Source: Lysinibacillus fusiformis (GTDB lineage Bacteria > Bacillota > Bacilli > Bacillales_A > Planococcaceae). Taken from it: a stretch of 64,000 bases of DNA. Each line of letters starts with the position of its first letter. Positions within the stretch are counted from its first letter, which is position 1. The notes beneath the pieces are model-generated. The model made no database searches, was not told the DNA's origin, and worked only from the letters and a program-made list of their open reading frames with translations. A program made the translations under genes and the position numbers. Positions 26,527 through 33,930 of the stretch are shown piece by piece. Location of the stretch: NCBI RefSeq assembly GCF_007362955.1, contig NZ_CP041696.1, forward strand, positions 2,418,001-2,482,000. The letters run 5' to 3'.

Positions 26527-27102
26527 CTATTCATTTTTTGTTAGTTCATCTTCAGTTACCCATTTGTGATTTGTTACAACATCACCATTTGTTGTGGAAA
26601 CATAATCAATCATATAAACGGTTGTTTGTAGTGCCTCATCAATGCGCACCGTTGCATTTACCATGCCTTCCATATGGGATGCATCCGTTTTTACTTCTGT
26701 TCCAGATGTTAATGGTTCGCTACCTGGATTTAATAATTCCTCATGAATGACCCATTTGTGATTCTCCACACGTTTGCCACCTGTAGTAGGTTCATAGGAA
26801 ATCATGTAAGCAGTTGTATCATAAGCTCCAACAATCGTTGCTTCTGCACCTTTCATACCTTCCATATGTCCATTTATAATCACAGCAGTACTACCGACGG
26901 GATACATTGGATTATCTGCATTCTTCAAAGTTGTTGGTACTTCACCAGAACTGGCATGATTCATCGAAGAATGCTCCATTTCAGTCTGCTGTTCAGCAGT
27001 GTTCTGTTTTTTTGTATCGGCTGTATCTTCTGCGCATGCGGATAATGCCAAAAAGGCAACAACCATTAGTAAGCCTACATGCCATTTTCTTTGTAGTTCC
27101 AT
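26527..27102 (-). CDS. YdhK-like lipoprotein with two DUF1541 domains
   Basis: A 191-residue exported lipoprotein: the signal peptide ends in LALSAC. A Met/His-rich linker (MEHSSMNHASS) precedes two tandem DUF1541 units (about 60-120 and 130-190), each with the pattern GxEATIVGAxxTTxYMIxYxxTTxGxxVxNHKWVxxxEL. B. subtilis YdhK has the same domain. The Met/His-rich stretch hints at metal contact, which is inference. I chose ATG 27102, eight bases after AGGAGG, over TTG 27108. It is convergent with the two-component system. Confidence 0.8.
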   Translation of the reverse strand: MELQRKWHVGLLMVVAFLALSACAEDTADTKKQNTAEQQTEMEHSSMNHASSGEVPTTLKNADNPMYPVGSTAVIINGHMEGMKGAEATIVGAYDTTAYMISYEPTTGGKRVENHKWVIHEELLNPGSEPLTSGTEVKTDASHMEGMVNATVRIDEALQTTVYMIDYVSTTNGDVVTNHKWVTEDELTKNE

Positions 27103-27202
27103 ATCCAATTCCTCCTAATTCATTTGCAATTAATGTAGCAAATAAATGTGCAGAAAATATGGATGAAATCAGTATTACCTTACAGAAATAAGGATAACCA
27201 TG

Positions 27203-27245
27203 AAAACTCCGCTTTCAAGCATCTAGCTGTAGAAGCGGAGTTTTT
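27203..27245. terminator. Bidirectional-type terminator downstream of bioY
   Basis: A perfect 12-bp stem (AAAACTCCGCTT/AAGCGGAGTTTT) with an 18-nt loop. It ends the minus-strand bioY transcript. Confidence 0.8.
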
Positions 27246-27258
27246 AAAAAGTTTCTTC

Positions 27259-27858
27259 TTATTTTACAGGAATAATTTTCAGCACCTTTTGCACACGATA
27301 GCCGAAAATACCAGCGAATACTGCTAAGAAAATATCCTTTGGTAATGGAGGCATCATCCACAGCCAAGCCATTTTGTAAGTGAAACCTTCAGGTGCATTA
27401 GCCCATAGTTTGTAAGCAAAGTACATCCAGTTTGTACCGAGTAAATAATTAATGGCGGTGGCAATTAGTGCAGCTAAGACGTAGCTTTTTTTCGTGGCAC
27501 TTCTTTCTATAATAAGTCCTGCTATAAAGGCTGCTAAAATAAAGGTTACGATAAAGCCAAATGTCGGGCTTAAAATTTGTCCGAAGCCACCACCGAAACG
27601 AGCAAATACGGGTGCTCCGGCTAAACCTATACACATATAGACGGTACAGGCAAGTGCACCTTTTTTGCTACCAAGAATAAGTCCTGCTAAAATAGCAAAA
27701 AACGTTTGTAATGTGATAGGTACGCTGCCAACTACCATGAAAGGTGCAAAGGAAGTAATATTGGCACCAATCATCATCAATGTAGAAAATAAGCCAATGT
27801 ATGCAAGATCGACTGTTCTTAATTTATGATGTGACTGTTCAGCTACGGTTGTCATCAT
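27259..27858 (-). CDS. bioY: Biotin transporter BioY
   Basis: A 199-residue membrane S-component for biotin uptake, with about six TM helices. Family-typical segments are present: GSVPITLQTFFAILAGLILGSKKGALACTVYMCIGLAGAPVFARFGGG and PTFGFIVTFI. It works alone or with an ECF energising module encoded elsewhere. GGGGGTG lies before two successive ATG codons (27858 and 27855); either may start. A BirA-type operator lies upstream. Confidence 0.93.
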   Translation of the reverse strand: MMTTVAEQSHHKLRTVDLAYIGLFSTLMMIGANITSFAPFMVVGSVPITLQTFFAILAGLILGSKKGALACTVYMCIGLAGAPVFARFGGGFGQILSPTFGFIVTFILAAFIAGLIIERSATKKSYVLAALIATAINYLLGTNWMYFAYKLWANAPEGFTYKMAWLWMMPPLPKDIFLAVFAGIFGYRVQKVLKIIPVK

Positions 27859-27909
27859 TTCACCCCCATTTAATAAAGTTAATAGTGATATTTTAAGAAA
27901 TTAAAAACT

Positions 27910-27944
27910 TTGTGTCAACTTATTTTCTGTATAAGTTAACACAA
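27910..27944 (-). promoter_or_regulatory. Candidate BirA (biotin repressor) operator
   Basis: The 14-base arms TTGTGTCAACTTAT and ATAAGTTAACACAA form an almost perfect inverted repeat around 7 bases. The AACTT/AAGTTAAC core and spacing fit Bacillus BirA boxes, and it stands about 50 bp before bioY. Confidence 0.7.
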
Positions 27945-28049
27945 ATGCCTGTTCATAGTAATGAGATACATAGGTTAGATATGACAAATAGAAAAAATAG
28001 GTATAGACTACAATAATTATGTATGTTAGAATCGTCATAATTTTAATAT

Positions 28050-28218
28050 TTCAGATACTATTGGTGTGATGCTCTTAAAGCATCACTTAAAAGGGAAGTC
28101 GGTGTAAATCCGACGCTGTCCCGCAACTGTAACGAGGAGTTCTATGATATATAAGCCACTGTTCAAAATGGGAAGGCTGTCATAGCAATGATGAATCGAA
28201 GCCAGGAGACCTGCCAAT
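28050..28218 (+). ncRNA. Cobalamin (B12) riboswitch
   Basis: The B12 box AAGCCAGGAGACCTGCC is intact (28199-28215), and the upstream conserved elements GGTGTGATGCT, GGGAAGTCGGTGTAAATCCGAC and CCCGCAACTGTAA are present in order. It binds adenosylcobalamin and should end transcription of the following BtuC/BtuD-like genes through the hairpin at 28300. Confidence 0.95.
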
Positions 28219-28299
28219 TAGTTTTTTCCTGTAATGCCCACGAGGATGCAAGCAATTACGGACAATTGAAGGATACATTTCTTACTTTTGTTTATTCCA

Positions 28300-28342
28300 G
28301 GGTATTTCTATGCAAATTTTTTTGCGTAGAATACCCTTTTTT
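28300..28342 (+). terminator. Riboswitch expression-platform terminator
   Basis: A stem of about 16 bp (GGGTATTTCTATGCAAA against TTTGCGTAGAATACCC, one bulge) is followed by six Ts, 82 bases after the B12 box and 43 before the coding start. Confidence 0.8.
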
Positions 28343-28385
28343 ATTGCTTCACATCTATCATTTTTGACTAGGAGTTAATAAACAG

Positions 28386-29453
28386 ATGAATAAACAGACA
28401 CAACGCCCAAATAAAAAATTTATCATACTTTCTATGCTGCTCCTTCTATTGCTAATCATTTCAATTACATTCGCTATCATGATAGGTTCCGTTTCTATTA
28501 CACCGTTGTATGTTTGGAAAGTTATCTTTTCCAAAATACCACTCGCCCAAAATTGGGTAGTGCAAGATTGGAGTCGCTCACAAGAAATTATTATTTGGCA
28601 AATTCGTGTGCCACGTGTTTTTCTTGCCGCAATCGTTGGGGGAGGATTAGCCATTGCTGGTGCTGCCATTCAGGCACTTGTTCGTAATTCAATTGCAGAT
28701 CCGTATATTTTGGGGGTTTCATCAGGTGCAACTGTTGGTGCGACGGCCGTCATAATTTTAGGGGCTTTTTCATTTTTTGGCATATACGCTCTTTCCATCT
28801 CAGCTTTTCTCGGCTCATTAATTGCGATTGTATTAGTGTTTTTCTTATCACGTGTCGGTGGGCGAATTTCTATCTTTCGCTTGTTACTAGCAGGAATGGC
28901 GGTATCGTTTATTTTATCTGCCACTTCGAATTTTATATTAATGATGTCGAAGCAAGAGGGTGGCATGAAGGCAGTAATGTACTGGATGCTAGGCAGTCTT
29001 GCAGGTGCAAAATGGAGTAATCTACTCATTCCAACAGTTGTTTTCATTATTGTATTTGTATTGCTGTGGCTCCATTATCGAAATTTAAATTTGTTACTAC
29101 TTGGAGAAGAGGCAGCAGTCACTTTAGGTGTTAATCTACAACAATTCCGGATACAGCTTGTTATTCTAGTGTCCTTACTTACAGGTGTACTTGTGGCAGT
29201 AAGTGGTTCAATTGGGTTTGTTGGTTTGATTATTCCGCATATCGTACGATTAATAATAGGCTCAAATTATAAATACGTTATCCCGATTAGTGCTTTATTA
29301 GGAGCAATTTTCTTAGTTTGGGCAGATGCACTTGCACGAATACTAATTGCACCAGAGGAAATGCCAATTGGTATTATTACTGCATTTTGCGGAGGACCAT
29401 TTTTCATTTGGTTACTGCGTCGTAACAATTATTCTTTCGGTGAAGGAGATTAA
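28386..29453 (+). CDS. Cobalamin ABC transporter permease (BtuC-like, FecCD family)
   Basis: A 355-residue polytopic FecCD permease; conserved segments IRVPRVFLAAIVGGGLAIAGAA, RNSIADPYILGVSSGATVG and GFVGLIIPHIVRL are all present. The B12 riboswitch directly upstream indicates a cobalamin or cobinamide substrate rather than iron. It is about half identical by eye to the Fur-controlled permease at 2702, a paralogous pair. AGGAG lies about 13 bases before the ATG. The ATPase gene follows after five bases. Confidence 0.9.
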   Translation: MNKQTQRPNKKFIILSMLLLLLLIISITFAIMIGSVSITPLYVWKVIFSKIPLAQNWVVQDWSRSQEIIIWQIRVPRVFLAAIVGGGLAIAGAAIQALVRNSIADPYILGVSSGATVGATAVIILGAFSFFGIYALSISAFLGSLIAIVLVFFLSRVGGRISIFRLLLAGMAVSFILSATSNFILMMSKQEGGMKAVMYWMLGSLAGAKWSNLLIPTVVFIIVFVLLWLHYRNLNLLLLGEEAAVTLGVNLQQFRIQLVILVSLLTGVLVAVSGSIGFVGLIIPHIVRLIIGSNYKYVIPISALLGAIFLVWADALARILIAPEEMPIGIITAFCGGPFFIWLLRRNNYSFGEGD

Positions 29454-29458
29454 AAAAT

Positions 29459-30271
29459 ATGACATTAGAAGCGCAACATGTATCATACTCCATTCATGAT
29501 CAGCGTATTTTACATGAAGTGAGTATCCAAATAAAAGAAAAGCAATTTGTTGGCTTAATTGGTCCTAATGGTAGTGGGAAATCAACACTTTTAAAAAATA
29601 TGTATCGTCTATTAAAGCCAGAAAGTGGAACGATTTTACTGAACGAGAAAGACATTTTGCAACAATCGAGCAAATCCATTGCTAAAAATTTAGCTGTTGT
29701 TAGTCAGGAAACACCTTTATTATTCGATTTTCAAGTAATAGATTTGGTTAGTATGGGCAGAACCCCTCATAAAAAATTATTTGAACTTGACCATGAAGAT
29801 GACTTTCGCATTGTTAAAGAAGCATTATCCCAAACGGGCATTGCTCATTTAGAAACGCGTAGCTTCAGCTCCCTTTCAGGAGGGGAAAAAAAACGAGTTA
29901 TGGTTGCTCGTGCTCTTGCTCAGCAAGCCCAGGTGATTATCCTAGATGAGCCAACGAATCATTTAGATATTCAGCACCAACTACAACTGATGGATTTAAT
30001 TCAAACTTTACATTTGACTGTAGTCGCTGCGCTACATGATTTGAATATCGCTGCTATGTATTGTGATACAATTTATGTTTTACAGCAGGGCAGAATCGTT
30101 CATTATGGAACGCCAGAAGAAGTACTGACACCAGCTGTACTATGGGAAGTATTTGGTGTACATGCAGATATTCAAATGCATCATCTGACGGGCAGGCCTT
30201 ACTTAACATATGTATCTGAACAATTCACAAAAATAGCTCCGAAAGAAACATCGACTATCCAAATAACTTGA
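29459..30271 (+). CDS. Cobalamin ABC transporter ATP-binding protein (BtuD-like)
   Basis: A 270-residue ATPase with Walker A GPNGSGKST, signature LSGGEKKR, Walker B VIILDEPTNHLD and the switch histidine in AALHDLNIA. It is co-transcribed with the permease under the B12 riboswitch. No solute-binding protein (BtuF) follows; the operon ends at a terminator. It resembles the ATPase at 3785. Confidence 0.9.
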   Translation: MTLEAQHVSYSIHDQRILHEVSIQIKEKQFVGLIGPNGSGKSTLLKNMYRLLKPESGTILLNEKDILQQSSKSIAKNLAVVSQETPLLFDFQVIDLVSMGRTPHKKLFELDHEDDFRIVKEALSQTGIAHLETRSFSSLSGGEKKRVMVARALAQQAQVIILDEPTNHLDIQHQLQLMDLIQTLHLTVVAALHDLNIAAMYCDTIYVLQQGRIVHYGTPEEVLTPAVLWEVFGVHADIQMHHLTGRPYLTYVSEQFTKIAPKETSTIQIT

Positions 30272-30339
30272 AGGAATATTATGAAGGAAAGTACATAGGA
30301 TAACGCAATAGAAAACCGGACCATAAAGTCTACAGATGA

Positions 30340-30383
30340 AAAAATGGACATCTCTCAATACATTTGAGAAAGGTCCATTTTTA
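30340..30383. terminator. Terminator between the B12 operon and the convergent YdhR-like gene
   Basis: AAAAATGGAC and GTCCATTTTT pair, with an inner stem CTCAA/TTGAG. The A-run and T-run on the two sides allow action in both directions. Confidence 0.8.
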
Positions 30384-30387
30384 TTTG

Positions 30388-30696
30388 TTATTTTTGAATT
30401 GGGCCATGGTTAATCTTAGATAGTGCTTCATTCACTTCAAAAATTTTGCTACGAATAGTAGTGACACCGAAGCTTGTTAAACGAGCAGAATGCATAGCTA
30501 AATATTTTTCAGCACTTTCTTTACTATCAAATAAGTACACGCCACCAGCTTCTTTAGCAACTGCGTTTTCAGTCCAAATCTTCCAGATGAAACTTTCTTC
30601 ATCGTTAATACTTCTTGCTAAGTCTTGAAAACCTTCAGACATTTCTACACCAAAAGGTCCGTCCATTGTAAAGTCAACCTGTAACAAATAAGTCAT
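30388..30696 (-). CDS. YdhR-family putative monooxygenase
   Basis: A 102-residue dimeric alpha/beta-barrel-type protein: MTYLLQVDF at the start and FIWKIWTENAVAKEAGGVYLFDSKESAEKYLAMH match the YdhR family. These are small proteins assigned as putative monooxygenases for aromatic compounds; the reaction here is not known. It is a single gene with its own ribosome site (AAAGGAG). Confidence 0.8.
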   Translation of the reverse strand: MTYLLQVDFTMDGPFGVEMSEGFQDLARSINDEESFIWKIWTENAVAKEAGGVYLFDSKESAEKYLAMHSARLTSFGVTTIRSKIFEVNEALSKINHGPIQK

Positions 30697-30923
30697 TTTC
30701 TTTAACTCCTTTAAAAGTCTTCCTTTAAATTCGCACTAAAACAAGTGAGTAACTAACATCTTGTTGGCCAAACGCTTCAAGCAAGTCTATCGTATTTATC
30801 TTAACAATTACAAAATAAAGATCGCTACTAGCTTGCTCATGAAAAAACGTTTATACGGTATATTTAACAATGGACTGAAGTTGACGCCCTTGACATCTAA
30901 AAAATATTATTTCTTTTTTCACA

Positions 30924-31238
30924 TTAAGCTACTGCTTTTAATCCGGCTACACCAATGATAATAGCAATGATACTAATAATTCGGGTAAAGTTTTTAGATT
31001 CTCCAAAGAAAATAATATTAACGACTACGGCACCAACAGTACCAATGCCAATCCATACTACATAGGCAATACTTAACTGTAAATAGTTAAAGGATGCATA
31101 TAAAAGAGCAAATGACAGACCAAAACCGCCAACATATAATAAGAAATCACGTACAGTTTTCTTCTGACTGTAGAAACGTAAACCAACCACACCGACAATT
31201 TCTGCAATAGATGCTAATAAGACGAGTAACCAACCCAT
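30924..31238 (-). CDS. Small multidrug resistance (SMR) protein, second subunit
   Basis: A 104-residue four-helix SMR exporter (YkkD-like): LASIAEIVGVVGLRF carries the membrane glutamate, and YVVWIGIGTVGAVVVN is the dimerisation region. It works by proton-coupled export of cationic compounds or guanidinium-like substrates. Its ATG overlaps the stop of the first SMR gene by one base (TAATG), so the pair forms a heterodimer of antiparallel subunits, as known for YkkCD and EbrAB. Confidence 0.88.
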   Translation of the reverse strand: MGWLLVLLASIAEIVGVVGLRFYSQKKTVRDFLLYVGGFGLSFALLYASFNYLQLSIAYVVWIGIGTVGAVVVNIIFFGESKNFTRIISIIAIIIGVAGLKAVA

Positions 31239-31591
31239 TATGCTTCTGCCCCTTTCTTTGTATCTTTATCTGTTGGTGAATTATCGGCCAGCTTAAGCCC
31301 AATAACGCCAAGAACTAAAATAAACATAAAGATGGCCTTAATAGCGTTAAATTCACCATCAAAAATAAAAATGTCCATTAAAGTTGTTCCAATTGTCCCT
31401 ATTCCAGCAAAAATTGCATACACAGTTCCAGTAGGTAGGTTTTCACAAGCCTTTGATAGAAAATGAAAATCAAGAGCAATCAGTGATACAATAATAATCC
31501 AATGCCACCAAGTGCTTGCTACATTAAAGCCGAAAATCCAAAACAATTCAAATAAACTCGTTAAACCAACATAAATCCAATCTTTTTGCAT
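31238..31591 (-). CDS. Small multidrug resistance (SMR) protein, first subunit
   Basis: A 117-residue four-helix SMR protein (YkkC-like) with the membrane glutamate in LTSLFELFWIFGF, and TGTVYAIFAGIGTIGTTLMD. A charged C-terminal tail extends about 12 residues beyond the last helix. It is transcribed after the TetR gene, with a palindromic operator just upstream, and is coupled to the second SMR gene. Confidence 0.88.
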   Translation of the reverse strand: MQKDWIYVGLTSLFELFWIFGFNVASTWWHWIIIVSLIALDFHFLSKACENLPTGTVYAIFAGIGTIGTTLMDIFIFDGEFNAIKAIFMFILVLGVIGLKLADNSPTDKDTKKGAEA

Positions 31592-31618
31592 CGTAAAATT
31601 CCTTTCTTAAATAATTTT

Positions 31619-31635
31619 TGACTGACAATCAGTCA
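31619..31635 (-). promoter_or_regulatory. TetR-type operator before the SMR pair
   Basis: TGACTGA-CAA-TCAGTCA is a perfect 7-bp inverted repeat. It lies 28 bp before the SMR start, and its twin is upstream of the TetR gene. Confidence 0.85.
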
Positions 31636-31659
31636 ATCGGACAACAAAAGAGAACGTCA

Positions 31660-32238
31660 CTATTTGTGACGTAGGCCGAGTGCATGATGTAAAAAATCAA
31701 GAAGCTCAAGTTTTTGGAGTTTAATTGTTTCATCCTCACTGTCATCATACAAGTAAATCTGCTCAGCTGCAGACTCTATTAAACCGATAATAAGCTTCGT
31801 AGAGCGTGTGGTATTTAAAGAACTGCGTATAATACCCTTCTTTTGTGCCACTGATAAGAAATTGTTCATCCATTCATAGTATGGTGCATAGATATTTTCC
31901 CATTCTTTCATATGCTCTGTTTGGGTGATACCAGCATAAATAAGAGCAAAGACATCTCGATATTCTTCCGTTAAAGAAAAGACAATATCTATTACTTTTT
32001 CAAGCTGTTGTTCAAATAATTCCTGCCCATGTATGCCTTGTTCAATAGCTGCTATAATTTTTTCGACCATGACTTTTGCAATAGCTGGCATGACGGACAA
32101 ACGTGATGGAAAGTAAAGATAAAATGTCCCTTGTGCAATCCCAGCAACTTTTACAATATCGGACACTTTCGCTTTTTCAATCCCTTTTTCACGAAATACT
32201 TCAATAGCGGCTTGAATAATTTTTTCTTCTTTTGACAT
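31660..32238 (-). CDS. TetR-family transcriptional repressor of the SMR pair
   Basis: A 192-residue TetR protein. The N-terminal HTH reads IIQAAIEVFREKGIEKAKVSDIVKVAGIAQGTFYLYFPSR; the C-terminal domain is variable and would bind the inducer. Two identical-type palindromes (before its own gene and before the SMR genes) indicate that it represses both. The inducer is probably a cationic substrate of the pump, by inference. Confidence 0.92.
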   Translation of the reverse strand: MSKEEKIIQAAIEVFREKGIEKAKVSDIVKVAGIAQGTFYLYFPSRLSVMPAIAKVMVEKIIAAIEQGIHGQELFEQQLEKVIDIVFSLTEEYRDVFALIYAGITQTEHMKEWENIYAPYYEWMNNFLSVAQKKGIIRSSLNTTRSTKLIIGLIESAAEQIYLYDDSEDETIKLQKLELLDFLHHALGLRHK

Positions 32239-32308
32239 TTGAAAATCCCTCGCTTTTGGAGTGCTTAATTCGTATGTTACCGAATAGATGAATTGAAGTC
32301 AAAAGAAA

Positions 32309-32325
32309 TGACTGATAATCAGTCA
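32309..32325 (-). promoter_or_regulatory. TetR-type operator before the tetR-like gene
   Basis: TGACTGA-TAA-TCAGTCA differs from the copy at 31619 only at the centre. It lies 71 bp before the TetR start, so autoregulation is expected. Confidence 0.85.
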
Positions 32326-32390
32326 ATATTTTTTTGTATATATAGGTGCTTTTCCGGGAACTTTACTTTTGAAAGGATACGTGATGACAA

Positions 32391-32549
32391 ATGGAAGAAG
32401 TTAAAATTGCTCAATTAGATCAACAGCAGCTCGATAAAATAAATGAGCTAGAGGAGAAAATTGGTGTTACTTTAGTTGCGTATGATTCTGCAACAACGCC
32501 ATCACAAGGCTCGGGTGTTTATCAGGCCAATAATAATCATCCATCATAA
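32391..32549 (+). CDS. Small hypothetical protein (52 aa)
   Basis: A 52-codon frame beginning MEEVKIAQLDQQQLDKINELEEKIG, then VTLVAYD and a Ser/Gly/Asn-rich tail. It is acidic and helical at the start. It has its own terminator directly downstream, and codon use looks natural. The ribosome site is weak (AAAGGA is 14 bases before the ATG). No family is recognised. It lies between the tetR operator and the EndoQ-like gene. Confidence 0.5.
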   Translation: MEEVKIAQLDQQQLDKINELEEKIGVTLVAYDSATTPSQGSGVYQANNNHPS

Positions 32550-32559
32550 TTGTGGAAAC

Positions 32560-32584
32560 ACCTTGCAGATATGTAAGGTTTTTT
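32560..32584 (+). terminator. Terminator after the 52-aa gene
   Basis: ACCTT/AAGGT stem with a ten-base loop followed by six Ts; short but well placed 10 bases after the stop. Confidence 0.6.
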
Positions 32585-32623
32585 CATTTTATTGAAAAGT
32601 AATGCCTAAAGGAGAGGTCTCCA

Positions 32624-33793
32624 ATGTTTAAAGAGTACTATGCAGATTTACATATTCATATTGGGCGCACGTTAAGTGGACGTGCAGTAAAGATTACAGG
32701 TAGTAAAACTTTAACATTAACAAGGATTTTAGAGACAGCAAGTGCTAGAAAAGGGCTAGACATAATTGGAATTATTGATTGTCAATCGCCTGAAGTAATA
32801 GAAGAAATGACGAAAATGATTAATCGGGGTGAACTGCAGGAATTAGCTGAAGGGGGGCTTCGTTTTCAAGAGACGATTCTAATCCCCGGCTCGGAAATTG
32901 AAATATATGATAGTAACTGTCAAGGACCCATTCATGTGCTAGTTTATTTTCCTACGCTTTTGAAAATGAAGGAGTTTTCGGAATGGATGCGTAAATATAT
33001 GAAAAATATCCATTTGAGCTCGCAGCGTATTTATTGTGATGGTCAAACATTACAAGAAAAGGTACGTGATATAGGGGGACTTTTTATTCCTGCACATGTC
33101 TTTACACCTTTTAAAAGCCTGTTTGGTAAAGGCGTATATCGTAGTTTGACGGAAGTATTTGATCCACAGTTAATTGATGCGGTCGAACTAGGACTAAGCT
33201 CAGATACAAATATGGTGAGTGATATAAGAGAACTTCAACAATATACATTCGTGACGAATTCCGATGCACATTCACTCGGAAAAATTGCACGTGAATACCA
33301 AAAGCTACGGTTAAAGCAGGCAAACTTTTCAGAACTAAAAAAAGCGCTTCATGAATGGCAAGGTCGAGCGATTGTAGCCAATTATGGATTAAATCCCTTG
33401 CTCGGTAAATACCATCAAACAGTGTGTGCAAAATGTGGGGAACAGTTAAAAACAGCAGCGACTTGCTGTACAGTTTGTGGCAGTGTGCAAATTATAAAAG
33501 GTGTTGCGACGCGTATAAAAGAACTATCTGAGCCTATAGAGAATGTTCGTGAAAGACCTCCTTATATTCATCAAGTACCTCTTGAATTTATTCCAGGTTT
33601 AGGACCGAAAACGATGGAACATTTAATTGAAGCTTTTGGTACGGAGATGACTATCTTGCATCGGGTTACAGTAGAACAGCTTGAACAAATCGTGCACCAT
33701 AAAATTGCAAAAATGATTGATTTAGCCCGAACAGGCCAATTAGGTATTGCTGTTGGTGGCGGTGGTGTTTATGGAAAGGTTCAGTCTGAATAG
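32624..33793 (+). CDS. Endonuclease Q-like protein (PHP domain, zinc finger, HhH)
   Basis: A 389-residue protein with an N-terminal PHP metal-binding domain (YYADLHIHIG, PAHVFTPF, TNSDAHSLGKI), a four-cysteine zinc finger (CAKCG at about 270 and CTVCG at about 284) and a C-terminal HhH-like segment (FIPGLGPKTMEHLIEAFG). This order is that of endonuclease Q, which nicks DNA 5' to deaminated bases (uracil, hypoxanthine) and is known from archaea and some Bacilli. Metal ligands of the PHP domain appear intact. GGAGAGG precedes the ATG. Confidence 0.75.
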   Translation: MFKEYYADLHIHIGRTLSGRAVKITGSKTLTLTRILETASARKGLDIIGIIDCQSPEVIEEMTKMINRGELQELAEGGLRFQETILIPGSEIEIYDSNCQGPIHVLVYFPTLLKMKEFSEWMRKYMKNIHLSSQRIYCDGQTLQEKVRDIGGLFIPAHVFTPFKSLFGKGVYRSLTEVFDPQLIDAVELGLSSDTNMVSDIRELQQYTFVTNSDAHSLGKIAREYQKLRLKQANFSELKKALHEWQGRAIVANYGLNPLLGKYHQTVCAKCGEQLKTAATCCTVCGSVQIIKGVATRIKELSEPIENVRERPPYIHQVPLEFIPGLGPKTMEHLIEAFGTEMTILHRVTVEQLEQIVHHKIAKMIDLARTGQLGIAVGGGGVYGKVQSE

Positions 33794-33930
33794 AAAAACA
33801 AATAACTTGGCACACGATAGAAAATAGTAGAGGCGCACAGATAAATTGCAAAATCTTGCAATCATTTAACCTATTTTAATCCATTATCTAGTAAACTAGT
33901 TACTATTAGATTGTTAGGAGGAATAGGGAT

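Noticed and set aside
26439-27191. Several plus-strand ORFs opposite the YdhK-like gene
   Set aside because: They are antisense shadows of the two-domain DUF1541 gene, with unnatural composition.
30761-30958. 65-aa plus-strand ORF upstream of the SMR genes
   Set aside because: Lys/Leu/Tyr-rich frame in AT-rich DNA with no ribosome site; ends inside the SMR gene on the other strand.
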